The notes under the pieces were generated by a model, which did not search any database, was not told where the DNA came from, and saw only the letters and a list, made by a program, of their open reading frames with translations. A program made the translations under genes and the position numbers. From NCBI GenBank assembly GCA_026000155.1, contig BNYG01000016.1:1-49211 (forward strand): 49,211 nt of DNA. The letters are read 5' to 3'. How positions within the stretch are numbered: the stretch's first letter is position 1; each line of letters starts with the position of its first letter. This DNA comes from Bacteroidia bacterium. Lineage in GTDB: Bacteria; Bacteroidota; Bacteroidia; Bacteroidales; Azobacteroidaceae. Below, in pieces: positions 34,301 to 42,249 of the stretch.

Positions 34301-35320
34301 ATGTCTAAAGTAAAGTTTATAGATGTTTCAAAATGGAAAAGAGAACGTCATGTGCATACTTCAGGCACAAGAAATAAAAACATATTGACTTCAAATAAAA
34401 ATGCTAATAAATATTATTTTAAAAAGTCATTGCTAAAGCCAAATAAAGACTATAAATATGAATTTTGGTCTGAGGTTATAGCTTCTCAAGTTGGAGAATT
34501 TTTAGGTTTTGACGTAGTGCATTACGATGTTGCGTTCTTTGAAAAAGAAATAGGTTGCATCTCTAAATCTGTGATTGATTGGAACAATGAGGAATTAACA
34601 GAAGGCTATGCTTTTATTATAGAGAAGTATCCAAATTTCCAATATGACTTTAAAAAAACGCATTCTTTTCAAAAAATCATAACCTCATTAAAAACTTTAG
34701 AATTAGAACATTGCATTAGAAATGTGATTGATATGATTATCTTTGATGCAATAATTGGAAATACAGATAGACATTCGGAAAATTGGGCTGTAATACTTTC
34801 CAATAAAGAGGTAATAGAAGCCCTAAAACGGATAGAAAAACTGCCTTGGTATAAAAAACAGATTTTGAGGTTTAGTTTGTTTTTGAAGACGAAAGGAAAA
34901 GTTACTCTGTCAGAAATCCGAAAAAACGTTAAAAAGAATAGCTATAAATTTTCTCCGTTATATGATAATGGTAGCAGTCTTGGACGAGAACTCAGCAATG
35001 AGAGAATTGAAAGCATGCTGAAAAATGACTCTGAATTTGATAGATTTATTAGTAATGGTAAGCCGGATATTAGATGGAATGAAAAACATCTTAATCATTT
35101 TGACTTAATTAATACTATAAAATTAGATTATGGAGACAAGGTAAGTTTTACACTTGACAGGATAAGAAAAAAGTACAATAAGAATATTATTAAAAATTTA
35201 GTCAACAATATAGATGGAAAAATGCCTCTAAATTTCACTGATTATAAAATACCTCAAAACAGGAAAGATTTTATAATAAAGTATATTAATACAAGAATAA
35301 ATATATTGTTAAATAATTAA
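34301..35320 (+). CDS. HipA-like Ser/Thr kinase domain protein
   Basis: This 339-residue protein (from the ATG at 34301) resembles HipA-type kinases in its C-terminal lobe: IFDAIIGNTDRHSENWAVI contains the catalytic loop (N154, D156, R157, H158, N161) and SPLYDNGSSLGRE the metal-binding D222. The N-terminal HipA region is short, and a glycine-rich ATP loop is not obvious. No HipB repressor precedes it; instead a HIRAN-domain gene starts two bases after the stop. Both genes are strongly AT-rich compared with argC and argD and use many AAA, AAT and ATA codons, indicating horizontal acquisition. It may be the toxin of an atypical TA or defence module; the target is unknown. Confidence 0.78.
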   Translation: MSKVKFIDVSKWKRERHVHTSGTRNKNILTSNKNANKYYFKKSLLKPNKDYKYEFWSEVIASQVGEFLGFDVVHYDVAFFEKEIGCISKSVIDWNNEELTEGYAFIIEKYPNFQYDFKKTHSFQKIITSLKTLELEHCIRNVIDMIIFDAIIGNTDRHSENWAVILSNKEVIEALKRIEKLPWYKKQILRFSLFLKTKGKVTLSEIRKNVKKNSYKFSPLYDNGSSLGRELSNERIESMLKNDSEFDRFISNGKPDIRWNEKHLNHFDLINTIKLDYGDKVSFTLDRIRKKYNKNIIKNLVNNIDGKMPLNFTDYKIPQNRKDFIIKYINTRINILLNN

Positions 35321-35322
35321 AT

Positions 35323-35982
35323 ATGAACAAGTTTGATAAAATATATTTGTCATGGCGAGTGTCGAAGGGATATCCTCGAATAATAATCGGGGAAATTCTT
35401 CCTGTGGGGGAAGATGTCGATTTTAAATACATCAAAGATGGTTTAAATCAGGCGAAAAAGTATGATTTTGTAGGCTATCCCGGACTTAAAATTGATGAAT
35501 TAGAACACAAAAATACATTGAATTTATTTTCTAAACGACTAATAAACACAGACCGTTCGGATTCTGGTGAATTGTTGGAATTTTGGGATATAAAACCTGA
35601 ATATAAAGACAATAAACTTTATGTTTTGGCAATGACACAAGGTATGACCCCTACTGATAATTTTGAATTTCTGGCAAATTTCAAATTAGAACAAGAATTG
35701 GAATTTATTACAGATATTGCGGGGCTGACATATTCTAAGTTTGATTTGTGTCGAATTAAAAAAGGCACAGAATTTACTTTTGAAAAAGAAAATCTTAAAC
35801 AAGATGAGTATGCTGTAAAAGTCTTATTTAACAAAGAATCTGTTGGATATATAAAAAAGGGACATAACATGGTTTTTCATGAAAAAGAATCCAATCGATT
35901 GAAGTTGGAAGTAACACATATTTCTAAAGAAAATAATCAAATTTTTGTAAGAGTTTATTTATCAGATATGAGTTTGGGATAA
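35323..35982 (+). CDS. HIRAN-domain protein paired with the HipA-like kinase
   Basis: This 219-residue protein has a C-terminal HIRAN-like domain (about 125-215): FITDIAGLTYSKFDLCRIKKG, then DEYAVKVLFNKESVGYIKKGHN, matching the D-x-x-A-V-x-V ... GYI pattern of the domain. HIRAN domains in HLTF/Rad5 bind DNA ends. The N-terminal part (YLSWRVSKGYPRIIIGEI, LAMTQGMTPTDNFEFLANF) is not a domain I can name; it might be the missing small N-lobe partner or an inhibitor of the kinase. It starts two bases after the kinase stop and shares its AT-rich composition. Confidence 0.7.
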   Translation: MNKFDKIYLSWRVSKGYPRIIIGEILPVGEDVDFKYIKDGLNQAKKYDFVGYPGLKIDELEHKNTLNLFSKRLINTDRSDSGELLEFWDIKPEYKDNKLYVLAMTQGMTPTDNFEFLANFKLEQELEFITDIAGLTYSKFDLCRIKKGTEFTFEKENLKQDEYAVKVLFNKESVGYIKKGHNMVFHEKESNRLKLEVTHISKENNQIFVRVYLSDMSLG

Positions 35983-36003
35983 TTAAATATTAAATATTAA
36001 AAT

Positions 36004-36474
36004 ATGAAACAATTAGTATTAACAATCCTTGTCATGGCAAATATCACAATCAGCGCAAACGCTCAAACAAGTAACGATATGCAGGAAGTACATGATTTTT
36101 TGAAAAAGTGCGGAACCTATTTCATCGCAACCGTGGAAGGCGACCAACCGCGCGTTCGCCCGTTTGGTACCGTCCATATTTTTGATGGTAAATTGTATAT
36201 TCAAACGGGAAAAGTCAAGAAGGTGGCGAAACAAATTGCCGAAAATCCGAAGATCGAAATTTGCGCTTACGATGGTGAAGGACAATGGATACGCATTCAA
36301 GCGATTGCAGTGGAAGACACACGGCGTGAAGCCAAACAAAGTATGCTGGATGCTTATCCAAGTTTAAAAAGTATGTATTCGGCGGACGATGAGAATACTT
36401 TGGTGTTGTATCTCACAGAAGTTACGGCAACTATTGCATCTTTCTCCGGCGAACCCAAAGTGGTAAAATTCTAA
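36004..36474 (+). CDS. PNPOx-like flavin/haem-binding family protein with a signal peptide
   Basis: The main part (from DMQEVHDFLKKCGTYFIATV) matches pyridoxamine-phosphate-oxidase-like small proteins of about 130 residues, with QPRVRPFGTVHIFDGKLYIQTG and a split-barrel core. The first 21 residues (MKQLVLTILVMANITISANAQ) form a clear signal peptide, unusual for this cytosolic family. Total length is 156 residues. An internal ATG before QEVHDF (36079) would give the usual short form. It sits between the HIRAN gene (21-base gap) and the retropepsin cassette. The substrate and cofactor are not known. Confidence 0.8.
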   Translation: MKQLVLTILVMANITISANAQTSNDMQEVHDFLKKCGTYFIATVEGDQPRVRPFGTVHIFDGKLYIQTGKVKKVAKQIAENPKIEICAYDGEGQWIRIQAIAVEDTRREAKQSMLDAYPSLKSMYSADDENTLVLYLTEVTATIASFSGEPKVVKF

Positions 36475-36492
36475 CCCCTGTTGAAATGTAAG

Positions 36493-36524
36493 TTTGGCAA
36501 CTAACTATTTTTTCATTACCTTTG
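36493..36524 (+). promoter_or_regulatory. promoter of the small protein/retropepsin cassette
   Basis: TTTG (36493-36496) and TACCTTTG (36517-36524) are 20 bases apart, a full -33/-7 match. The cassette and then argD follow with almost no gap, so this promoter may also drive argD. Confidence 0.65.
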
Positions 36525-36558
36525 TAAGAAAGGAATTTTAAGGAAAGGAGATAAAATT

Positions 36559-36807
36559 GTGGAAGCAATAGTAGAAAATTGGGAAAGTATAAAAGAACGC
36601 TACCCTGATAGTTTTGTATTGATTGAAAATCCGGAATTTAAAGAGAAATATTCGCCTGAATTAGTAAAAGGTATTTTTCGATACAAAAATAGATATAAAA
36701 AAAAGGTTTTTGAGAAAATGGCAACATTGAATATTGGGAATGTAACCGTTCAATATACCGGAGGTATTAGAGAAGAAAAATTAAAGGATAATGTTTTTAT
36801 ATTATGA
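36559..36807 (+). CDS. 82-residue protein paired with a retropepsin-like protease
   Basis: This short protein starts at a GTG at 36559 behind a strong ribosome-binding site (AAGGAG at 36545-36550). It contains ERYPDSFVLIENPEFKEKYS, a region FRYKNRYKKKVFEKM, and VTVQYTGGIREE near the end. It overlaps the following protease gene by four bases (ATGA). In my memory, similar small proteins with a 'P-x-x-x-V-L' N-terminus precede retropepsin-like genes in cyanobacteria and Bacteroidetes, but I cannot name a family. The pairing resembles a toxin-antitoxin or regulator/protease unit; function unknown. Confidence 0.7.
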   Translation: MEAIVENWESIKERYPDSFVLIENPEFKEKYSPELVKGIFRYKNRYKKKVFEKMATLNIGNVTVQYTGGIREEKLKDNVFIL

Positions 36808-37187
36808 TCTACCAATTCTTACTAAACAAGAGAAAAATAATTGTTACTCCGTTGATACGAGGGAAAGTAGAGCCGGTTTATTTCAATTTTATTGTGGATA
36901 CCGGAGCTGCAACAACCGTGATAGATAAATCTGTTGCCAATATGATGGGTTTTGATTTGTATTCCAACCAGGAGTCATTAATAACCGCAGGAGGAAGAGT
37001 AAAAACAAAATCAACTAAAATACCTAAAATAGAATTGTTTGGGAAGGAAATCTATAATTTTGAAGTAAGTGTAATAGAGTTTCCTGTACAATTTACAATT
37101 TATGCTGATGGTCTGATAGGAATGGACTTTTTACAGAAGCTAAAACAACTGAAAATTGATTTTGAAACAAAAACAATAGAAGTATAA
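36804..37187 (+). CDS. retropepsin-like (clan AA) aspartic protease
   Basis: This 127-residue protein has the aspartic-protease signature FIVDTGAATTVID with catalytic D32, and the later DGLIGMDFL loop, in a single-lobe chain, so it should act as a dimer like retroviral proteases. No signal peptide or membrane segment is seen; it is cytoplasmic. The gene overlaps the small upstream gene by four bases and ends ten bases before argD. The substrate is unknown; the upstream 82-residue protein is an obvious candidate. The composition is AT-rich. Confidence 0.82.
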   Translation: MIYQFLLNKRKIIVTPLIRGKVEPVYFNFIVDTGAATTVIDKSVANMMGFDLYSNQESLITAGGRVKTKSTKIPKIELFGKEIYNFEVSVIEFPVQFTIYADGLIGMDFLQKLKQLKIDFETKTIEV

Positions 37188-37197
37188 AACCACTTAT

Positions 37198-38328
37198 ATG
37201 CAATATTTTGATGTATTCCCTCGTTGGCCAATTGAGCCGGTACGCGCTCAAGGTTGCAAAATTTACGATAAGGAAGGAAATGAGTATCTGGATTTCTATG
37301 GCGGTCACGCGGTGATTTCCATTGGACATTCCCATCCGACATACGTAGCCAGGTTGACAGAACAATTGAATAAAATCGGTTTTTATTCCAATTCCGTATT
37401 GATATCCTTGCAGGATGAATATGCGGAAAAATTGGGGAAAGCTTCCGGTTATCCTGGTTATTCGGTTTTTATGGTCAATTCGGGAGCTGAGGCGAATGAA
37501 AATGCCTTGAAATTGGCTGCGTTTTACAACCGGCGCAAAAAGATGGTCGCTTTCGAACATGCTTTTCACGGACGGACGGCGGCTGCAGTACGTGTGACGG
37601 ATATCTCCAAATACTGGACGACTAACGTCATGGATCTGGAAACTATTTTCCTGCCGTGGAATGATATTGACGCCGTTCGTAACACTTTGAAAAACAAAGA
37701 TATTTCGTCGGTTATCATTGAAGGAATCCAGGGAATCGGCGGTATTATCGTACCCGATCCGAAGTTTTTACAGGAATTACGCCAAATTTGCGACGAAACT
37801 GATACGGTCTTGATTGTGGATGAAATACAATCCGGTTACGGACGTTCGGGAAAATTCTTTGCCCATCAATATGCCGGCATTCAACCGGATATTATCACAA
37901 TAGCCAAAGGAATGGGAAACGGATTTCCGGTTTCCGGGATGTTGATTTCGCCCAGGTTTACTGCCGTACACGGACAATTGGGAACTACTTTTGGCGGAAA
38001 TCACCTGGCTTGTGCGGCGGCTATTGCCGTTTTGGACGTGATGGAAGAAGAAAATTTAGTGGAAAATGCCGCCAGGGTAGGGGAGTACTTGATCCGTGAA
38101 TTGAAAAAATTACCGGGAATAAAAGAAGTACGCGGGCACGGTTTGATGATTGGTGTCGAAATGGAAACACCCATTAAACCTTTGCGCGATAAATTACTTT
38201 TTGAACAGAAGGTATTTACAGGCGCCACCGGAACGCATGTTTTCCGTTTATTGCCGCCCTTGAGTTTGACAAAAGAATTGGTGGATGAATTTTTACAACG
38301 ATTTAAAATTAGTATGGCACGCGGATGA
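37198..38328 (+). CDS. argD: acetylornithine/succinylornithine-type aminotransferase
   Basis: This class III PLP aminotransferase makes N-acylornithine from the ArgC product. The 376-residue protein has VNSGAEANENALKLA, FEHAFHGRTAAA, LIVDEIQSGYGRSGKF and the PLP lysine K237 in ITIAKGMGNG. Length is normal. Its last residues (SMARG) and stop codon are formed by the start of the 92-bp palindrome at 38314. It lies only ten bases after the retropepsin gene, so it probably shares that cassette's transcript. proC follows. Confidence 0.94.
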   Translation: MQYFDVFPRWPIEPVRAQGCKIYDKEGNEYLDFYGGHAVISIGHSHPTYVARLTEQLNKIGFYSNSVLISLQDEYAEKLGKASGYPGYSVFMVNSGAEANENALKLAAFYNRRKKMVAFEHAFHGRTAAAVRVTDISKYWTTNVMDLETIFLPWNDIDAVRNTLKNKDISSVIIEGIQGIGGIIVPDPKFLQELRQICDETDTVLIVDEIQSGYGRSGKFFAHQYAGIQPDIITIAKGMGNGFPVSGMLISPRFTAVHGQLGTTFGGNHLACAAAIAVLDVMEEENLVENAARVGEYLIRELKKLPGIKEVRGHGLMIGVEMETPIKPLRDKLLFEQKVFTGATGTHVFRLLPPLSLTKELVDEFLQRFKISMARG

Positions 38329-38405
38329 CACGGATTAATCGGATAATCTCGGATTTTTATTATTATCCGTGCAAATCCGCCTAATCCGTGTCATCTGTGT
38401 GCCAT
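38314..38405. repeat. 92-bp palindromic repeat, copy 2, between argD and proC
   Basis: It starts ATGGCACGCGGATGACACGG and ends TGTCATCTGTGTGCCAT, pairing with itself along most of its length. It has the same length as the copy at 19668-19759. The first 15 bases are the 3' end of argD and include its stop codon. Confidence 0.85.
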
Positions 38406-38423
38406 AAACACTTGATATAGATT

Positions 38424-39221
38424 ATGAAATTAACAATTATAGGAGGCGGGAATATGGGAGGCGCCATTGCCCGCGGTTTGGTACAGGGAAGCATTTTTCA
38501 ACCCAGCGATATAACGGTGATTGATGTGTTTGAAGCGCCGTTGAAAGCCATACAGGACTTTAATCCGGCGATTCACGTCGCTTTGAATGATTTCGATAGC
38601 GTGAAAACTGCCGACATCGTGATTTTAGCGGTAAAACCTTGGCTGATACACGATACGATTGTAGATATCAAATTCAATCTGGATTATGCCAGGCAAATTT
38701 TGGTGTCCATCGCGGCTGGTGTCACGATCGATAGCATGAATGAAACGCTTTTGAAAGCGAATGATGAAAAATCCCTGCCTGTGCTTTTCCGTTTGGTTCC
38801 CAACACGGCGATTGCTGTCCGGCAAAGTATTACTTTGATGGCATCCAAAAATGCTTCACCCGAACAGGAATCTTTGCTGTTGAAAATTTTCGATGAATTG
38901 GGAAGTGCGGTGATATTGCCCGAAAGTAAATTAGCAGCAGGTACTGCTTTGACTTCCTGTGGAATAGCTTATTTTTTCCGTTATGTTCGGGCCGCCATGT
39001 TGGCTGGTGTCGAATTGGGATTTTATCCGAAAGAAGCCCAAAATTTAGTGGTCAAAACGATGATTGGAGCAGCCGCCTTATTGGACGAAACGAAAAATCA
39101 TCCGGAAATAGAAATCGACAAAGTGACTACGCCGGGCGGGATTACGATCAAAGGATTGAATGAACTGGAAGCGAACGGCTTTTCCGATGCCATCATTAAA
39201 GCCATTAAAGCGAGCCGTTAA
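38424..39221 (+). CDS. proC: pyrroline-5-carboxylate reductase
   Basis: This enzyme reduces pyrroline-5-carboxylate to proline with NAD(P)H. The 265-residue protein begins with the Rossmann motif IIGGGNMGGAIARGL and ends with the family block LLDETKNHPEIEIDKVTTPGGITIKGLNELE. Its presence at the end of the arg cluster is common in Bacteroidetes and links glutamate-semialdehyde-derived proline to arginine synthesis. It ends four bases inside the convergent CPBP gene. Confidence 0.95.
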   Translation: MKLTIIGGGNMGGAIARGLVQGSIFQPSDITVIDVFEAPLKAIQDFNPAIHVALNDFDSVKTADIVILAVKPWLIHDTIVDIKFNLDYARQILVSIAAGVTIDSMNETLLKANDEKSLPVLFRLVPNTAIAVRQSITLMASKNASPEQESLLLKIFDELGSAVILPESKLAAGTALTSCGIAYFFRYVRAAMLAGVELGFYPKEAQNLVVKTMIGAAALLDETKNHPEIEIDKVTTPGGITIKGLNELEANGFSDAIIKAIKASR

Positions 39222-40132
39222 GCGATAACCCGCCTTTTCCGGATTTCCGCAAAAATAATCACAAACAGCGCCAGAGAAGCCACTGCCAGCCACCATGTGG
39301 AGCCATACCCAATAGCATTGACTTGCTCGGCTGCTTCGGGAGAATCTTGATAGATAGTGTTGGTGATAAGACTGAAACAATTATTGGTAAAATGCGCCAA
39401 TACCGGAATCCAGATATTTTGAGTGTAATAGACCAGATACCCTAAATAAGCGCCTAATAATAAGCGTGGTACAAATCCGTAAAACTGTAAGTGGATAGTA
39501 CTGAATAAAATAGCAACAGCCCAAATGATAATATGCGGATTTTTGATGGTCTTGGCAAAGATATTTTGCAACATACCCCGGAACATAAATTCTTCTCCTA
39601 CAGCAGCCAAAATACACACAATCACAATATTAAAAACCAAATCCCATCCGTTGCGGACATACAGCATCTTTTCCAGAGCCTGACCGTTCAATTCTTCCAT
39701 GTTGCGCATCCATTCTTCCAAACCTTTCAAGGCTTCGGGAAAAACCATCTGTTGATTCATCGCATACATCCAGTTGATACAGGGTATAGCGACCAACATG
39801 CCCAGCATCGCCAATCCGGCTACCGGCAATTGAATGGGCGTATCTATTTGAAGGTAAGTTTTGTAATTGTCACTAAACAACCAAGCACAAACGATGACAG
39901 GAAATATCCAGATGAATACTTTTTCAAAAAATACTAAATTTCTCATTAAATCAGGGAAATCGGCAATATGAAGCGATACTTCCTGAATGACTTCCATAGA
40001 TAGGCCGAATTTACTAACAAGAAGGATGAGACTTGCCGCAGAATAAACCATAGAACCGATAAATACAACTACGGCGAGCATCAGTAATTGAACAAAAACA
40101 GACGAATCTTTAAATACTCCTTTCAAAAACAT
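39218..40132 (-). CDS. CPBP-family intramembrane metalloprotease
   Basis: This 304-residue membrane protein has the Abi/CPBP signature EEFMFRG (E180, E181, R185) and the later HLQFYGFVPRLLLGAYLGY and HFTNNCFSL motifs, with the metal-binding histidines; about seven membrane segments flank them. Relatives cleave CAAX-type or other membrane proteins; bacterial substrates are mostly unknown. It is the last gene of the minus-strand run and follows the DHOD-like gene by eleven bases. Its stop overlaps that of proC by four bases. Confidence 0.9.
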   Translation of the reverse strand: MFLKGVFKDSSVFVQLLMLAVVVFIGSMVYSAASLILLVSKFGLSMEVIQEVSLHIADFPDLMRNLVFFEKVFIWIFPVIVCAWLFSDNYKTYLQIDTPIQLPVAGLAMLGMLVAIPCINWMYAMNQQMVFPEALKGLEEWMRNMEELNGQALEKMLYVRNGWDLVFNIVIVCILAAVGEEFMFRGMLQNIFAKTIKNPHIIIWAVAILFSTIHLQFYGFVPRLLLGAYLGYLVYYTQNIWIPVLAHFTNNCFSLITNTIYQDSPEAAEQVNAIGYGSTWWLAVASLALFVIIFAEIRKRRVIA

Positions 40133-40143
40133 ATTTTAATTTT

Positions 40144-41088
40144 TTAATCCCGGTTGGAAAAATACCGCATAAATTGAATCCGTTCGTATAAGGAAGGATC
40201 TTGTATGTGTGCATAATTGAGTTTTCCCCTGAATTCGTCCAACGAATGAAAATTCAGGCCTTGCATCCATTCCTCCATGCTGCGTTTCATTTGAGGGATA
40301 ATTTCATTTCCGTTCTGATAGACCGTACTGCAAATCTGAACAGCCGAAGCGCCCGAAAGAATACATTTGATAATGCTTTCCCAATCGTGGATGCCTGTAC
40401 AGGCCGCTATCGAAACTTGCGGTAATTTTCCGGAAATAATACCGGTCCACCGGAGGGTGTCGTTTATATCGGTGTGCGTACTAAATACATGACCAGAAGT
40501 CATTTGCAATTGATTAATATCTATGTCCGGTTGGTAGAAGCGGTTGAATAAAACGACTCCCGCTACTCCTATCTTATCAAACTGATTGACTAATTGGACG
40601 ATAGGACTGAGGTATTTTCCCATCTTTACGATGACCGGAATACGAACGACTTCCTTGATTTTTTTTATTACCCGGATATATACCTCTTCCACAGGCTGAG
40701 TCGCTTCGTCCAAACCGGTATTGAAGGCAAACAGGTTTAATTCCAGCGCATCGGCTCCTGCCGTTTCGATTTGATGGGCAAATTCGACCCAGGAATCGTC
40801 TTTGTAACAATTGATACTGGCTATCACCGGAATACGGCAAGCTTCTTTGGTTTCCTGAATCAATTGCATGTAGTTATTGACTTCATTCGTTTGGAAATAA
40901 CGAAGCATTGGTTCCACTGTGTTTTTTGAAATTTGTTCTTCGAACAAAGATTTCAGAACCAGGGCGCCCGCACCCGCTTTTTCCAGTTCCTTGTTTTTAT
41001 CTACCGTATCCGTTAAGCCCGAACTGGCTATAATAATCGGATTCGATAGCGTTAAACCTGCAAATTTTGTTTCAAATAGAGTTTCCAT
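40144..41088 (-). CDS. dihydroorotate dehydrogenase-like FMN protein
   Basis: This 314-residue TIM-barrel protein resembles class 1 dihydroorotate dehydrogenases (FAGLTLSNPIIIASSGLTDT, IPVIVKMGKYLSP, GVVLFNRFY, FMN-site IAACTGIHDWESIIKCILSGASAVQICS). A separate PyrD is usual in the phylum, and this subfamily is normally annotated only as DHOD-like, so its substrate is uncertain. It stands between yggS and the CPBP protease gene, with small gaps, in a long minus-strand operon. Confidence 0.88.
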   Translation of the reverse strand: METLFETKFAGLTLSNPIIIASSGLTDTVDKNKELEKAGAGALVLKSLFEEQISKNTVEPMLRYFQTNEVNNYMQLIQETKEACRIPVIASINCYKDDSWVEFAHQIETAGADALELNLFAFNTGLDEATQPVEEVYIRVIKKIKEVVRIPVIVKMGKYLSPIVQLVNQFDKIGVAGVVLFNRFYQPDIDINQLQMTSGHVFSTHTDINDTLRWTGIISGKLPQVSIAACTGIHDWESIIKCILSGASAVQICSTVYQNGNEIIPQMKRSMEEWMQGLNFHSLDEFRGKLNYAHIQDPSLYERIQFMRYFSNRD

Positions 41089-41093
41089 AACAG

Positions 41094-41762
41094 TTAATAA
41101 TTCCTTGGGCCGAATATCTTCGTTCCGACCCTGATCATTGTACTACCTTCTTCTATAGCAATGGGATAGTCGTCGCTCATTCCCATGGATAATTCGTTAA
41201 AATGGGTATTTCCGGCAAAATACTGTTTTTTCACTTTCGAAAAGAAAGCGGATAAAGAAGCGAATTCTTCCCGGATTTGCTCTTTATCGTCCGTAAAAGT
41301 CGCCATTCCCATCAGGCCGGTTATAGTTACATGCGTCAGTTGTTCCTGAATGCCGGAAGGCAATAAATCGGCCATTTCATCGAAAGAAAAGCCGAATTTA
41401 TGTTCTTCCCTGGCAATATGGACTTGCAATAAAACCTTTATTTTGCGATTGAATTTACCGGCTTGGCGATTCAGTTCTTCCAACAATTTCACACTGTCCA
41501 CCGATTGAACCGTGTCGATGAAAGGAGCTATCTGTTTGACTTTGTTCAATTGTAAATGCCCGATGAAATGCCATTCGATATCTTGAGGCAACTGCTCGTA
41601 TTTGGGAAGCAACTCCTGTACGCGGCTTTCTCCAAACAATCGTTGCCCCGCATCGTAAGCCTCCCGAATCACGGTCGCTTCGTGAAACTTGGAAACAGCT
41701 ACCAGACGAACTTGTTCCGGTAATTCCGTTTTCAGTTGATTCAATCGGGAAGAGATACTCAT
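41094..41762 (-). CDS. YggS/PROSC-family PLP homeostasis protein
   Basis: This 222-residue protein is a PLP-binding alanine-racemase-like barrel without known catalysis. It has VAVSKFHE with the PLP lysine K25, FGESRVQEL, WHFIGHLQLNKV and the phosphate-binding region ELSMGMSDDYPIAIEEGSTMIRVGTKIFG. Such proteins keep free PLP and related amino acid pools in balance. It overlaps the upstream DUF4494 gene by four bases. Confidence 0.95.
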   Translation of the reverse strand: MSISSRLNQLKTELPEQVRLVAVSKFHEATVIREAYDAGQRLFGESRVQELLPKYEQLPQDIEWHFIGHLQLNKVKQIAPFIDTVQSVDSVKLLEELNRQAGKFNRKIKVLLQVHIAREEHKFGFSFDEMADLLPSGIQEQLTHVTITGLMGMATFTDDKEQIREEFASLSAFFSKVKKQYFAGNTHFNELSMGMSDDYPIAIEEGSTMIRVGTKIFGPRNY

Positions 41763-42217
41763 TCTTCTGTTTCTTCTGTTTTTATTTTGGCGTCCGGTGA
41801 AAATGGAAATACATCCAGAATCATCGTTTCAGCCACTGTGGCAATGGAATAATCCGCCATTGTCCCTTTCATCCCTTCTTCTAAAACGGCAATCGCTTCT
41901 TTCAAGCCGGAAGCTTGCGCCATCATCTGGACAGCTGTTTTTTTCTCGGCGCCGCTTTTTTCATCCAAAGTGATAAAATTGACTTTTATTTTATAGTAAC
42001 GGTCGCCTTTTTCATTGAAAAACAATTCGGCAATCTTTGCCCGTTTAATATCGGTAACGTGAAATTCACCGCTTACATAATGTTTTACTTCTTCAATAAT
42101 CCGGGCTTCCGCTTCCGTAAAGGAAAGTGCATCCACCAAATACGGTTCAGTCACTTTTTTCTGAACGCCGTTTTCCATCATTTTCTCGTACGAGACTTTA
42201 CATTCAAACCAATTCAT
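41759..42217 (-). CDS. DUF4494 protein
   Basis: This 152-residue cytoplasmic protein matches DUF4494, a Bacteroidetes family of unknown function: it starts MNWFECKVSYEKMMENG and has TEPYLVDALSFTEAEARI and KVNFITLDEKSGAEKK. It is followed with a four-base overlap by yggS and preceded by engB, an order that is common in the phylum as I recall it. No catalytic residues are evident. Confidence 0.9.
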   Translation of the reverse strand: MNWFECKVSYEKMMENGVQKKVTEPYLVDALSFTEAEARIIEEVKHYVSGEFHVTDIKRAKIAELFFNEKGDRYYKIKVNFITLDEKSGAEKKTAVQMMAQASGLKEAIAVLEEGMKGTMADYSIATVAETMILDVFPFSPDAKIKTEETEE

Positions 42218-42249
42218 ATTTAATAATTTACTTTATCTTTTTTGAAAAT

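Noticed and set aside
34301..35320. Calling the locus a standard HipBA system
   Set aside because: There is no HipB-like helix-turn-helix gene before the kinase, and the N-terminal part of HipA is not clearly present.
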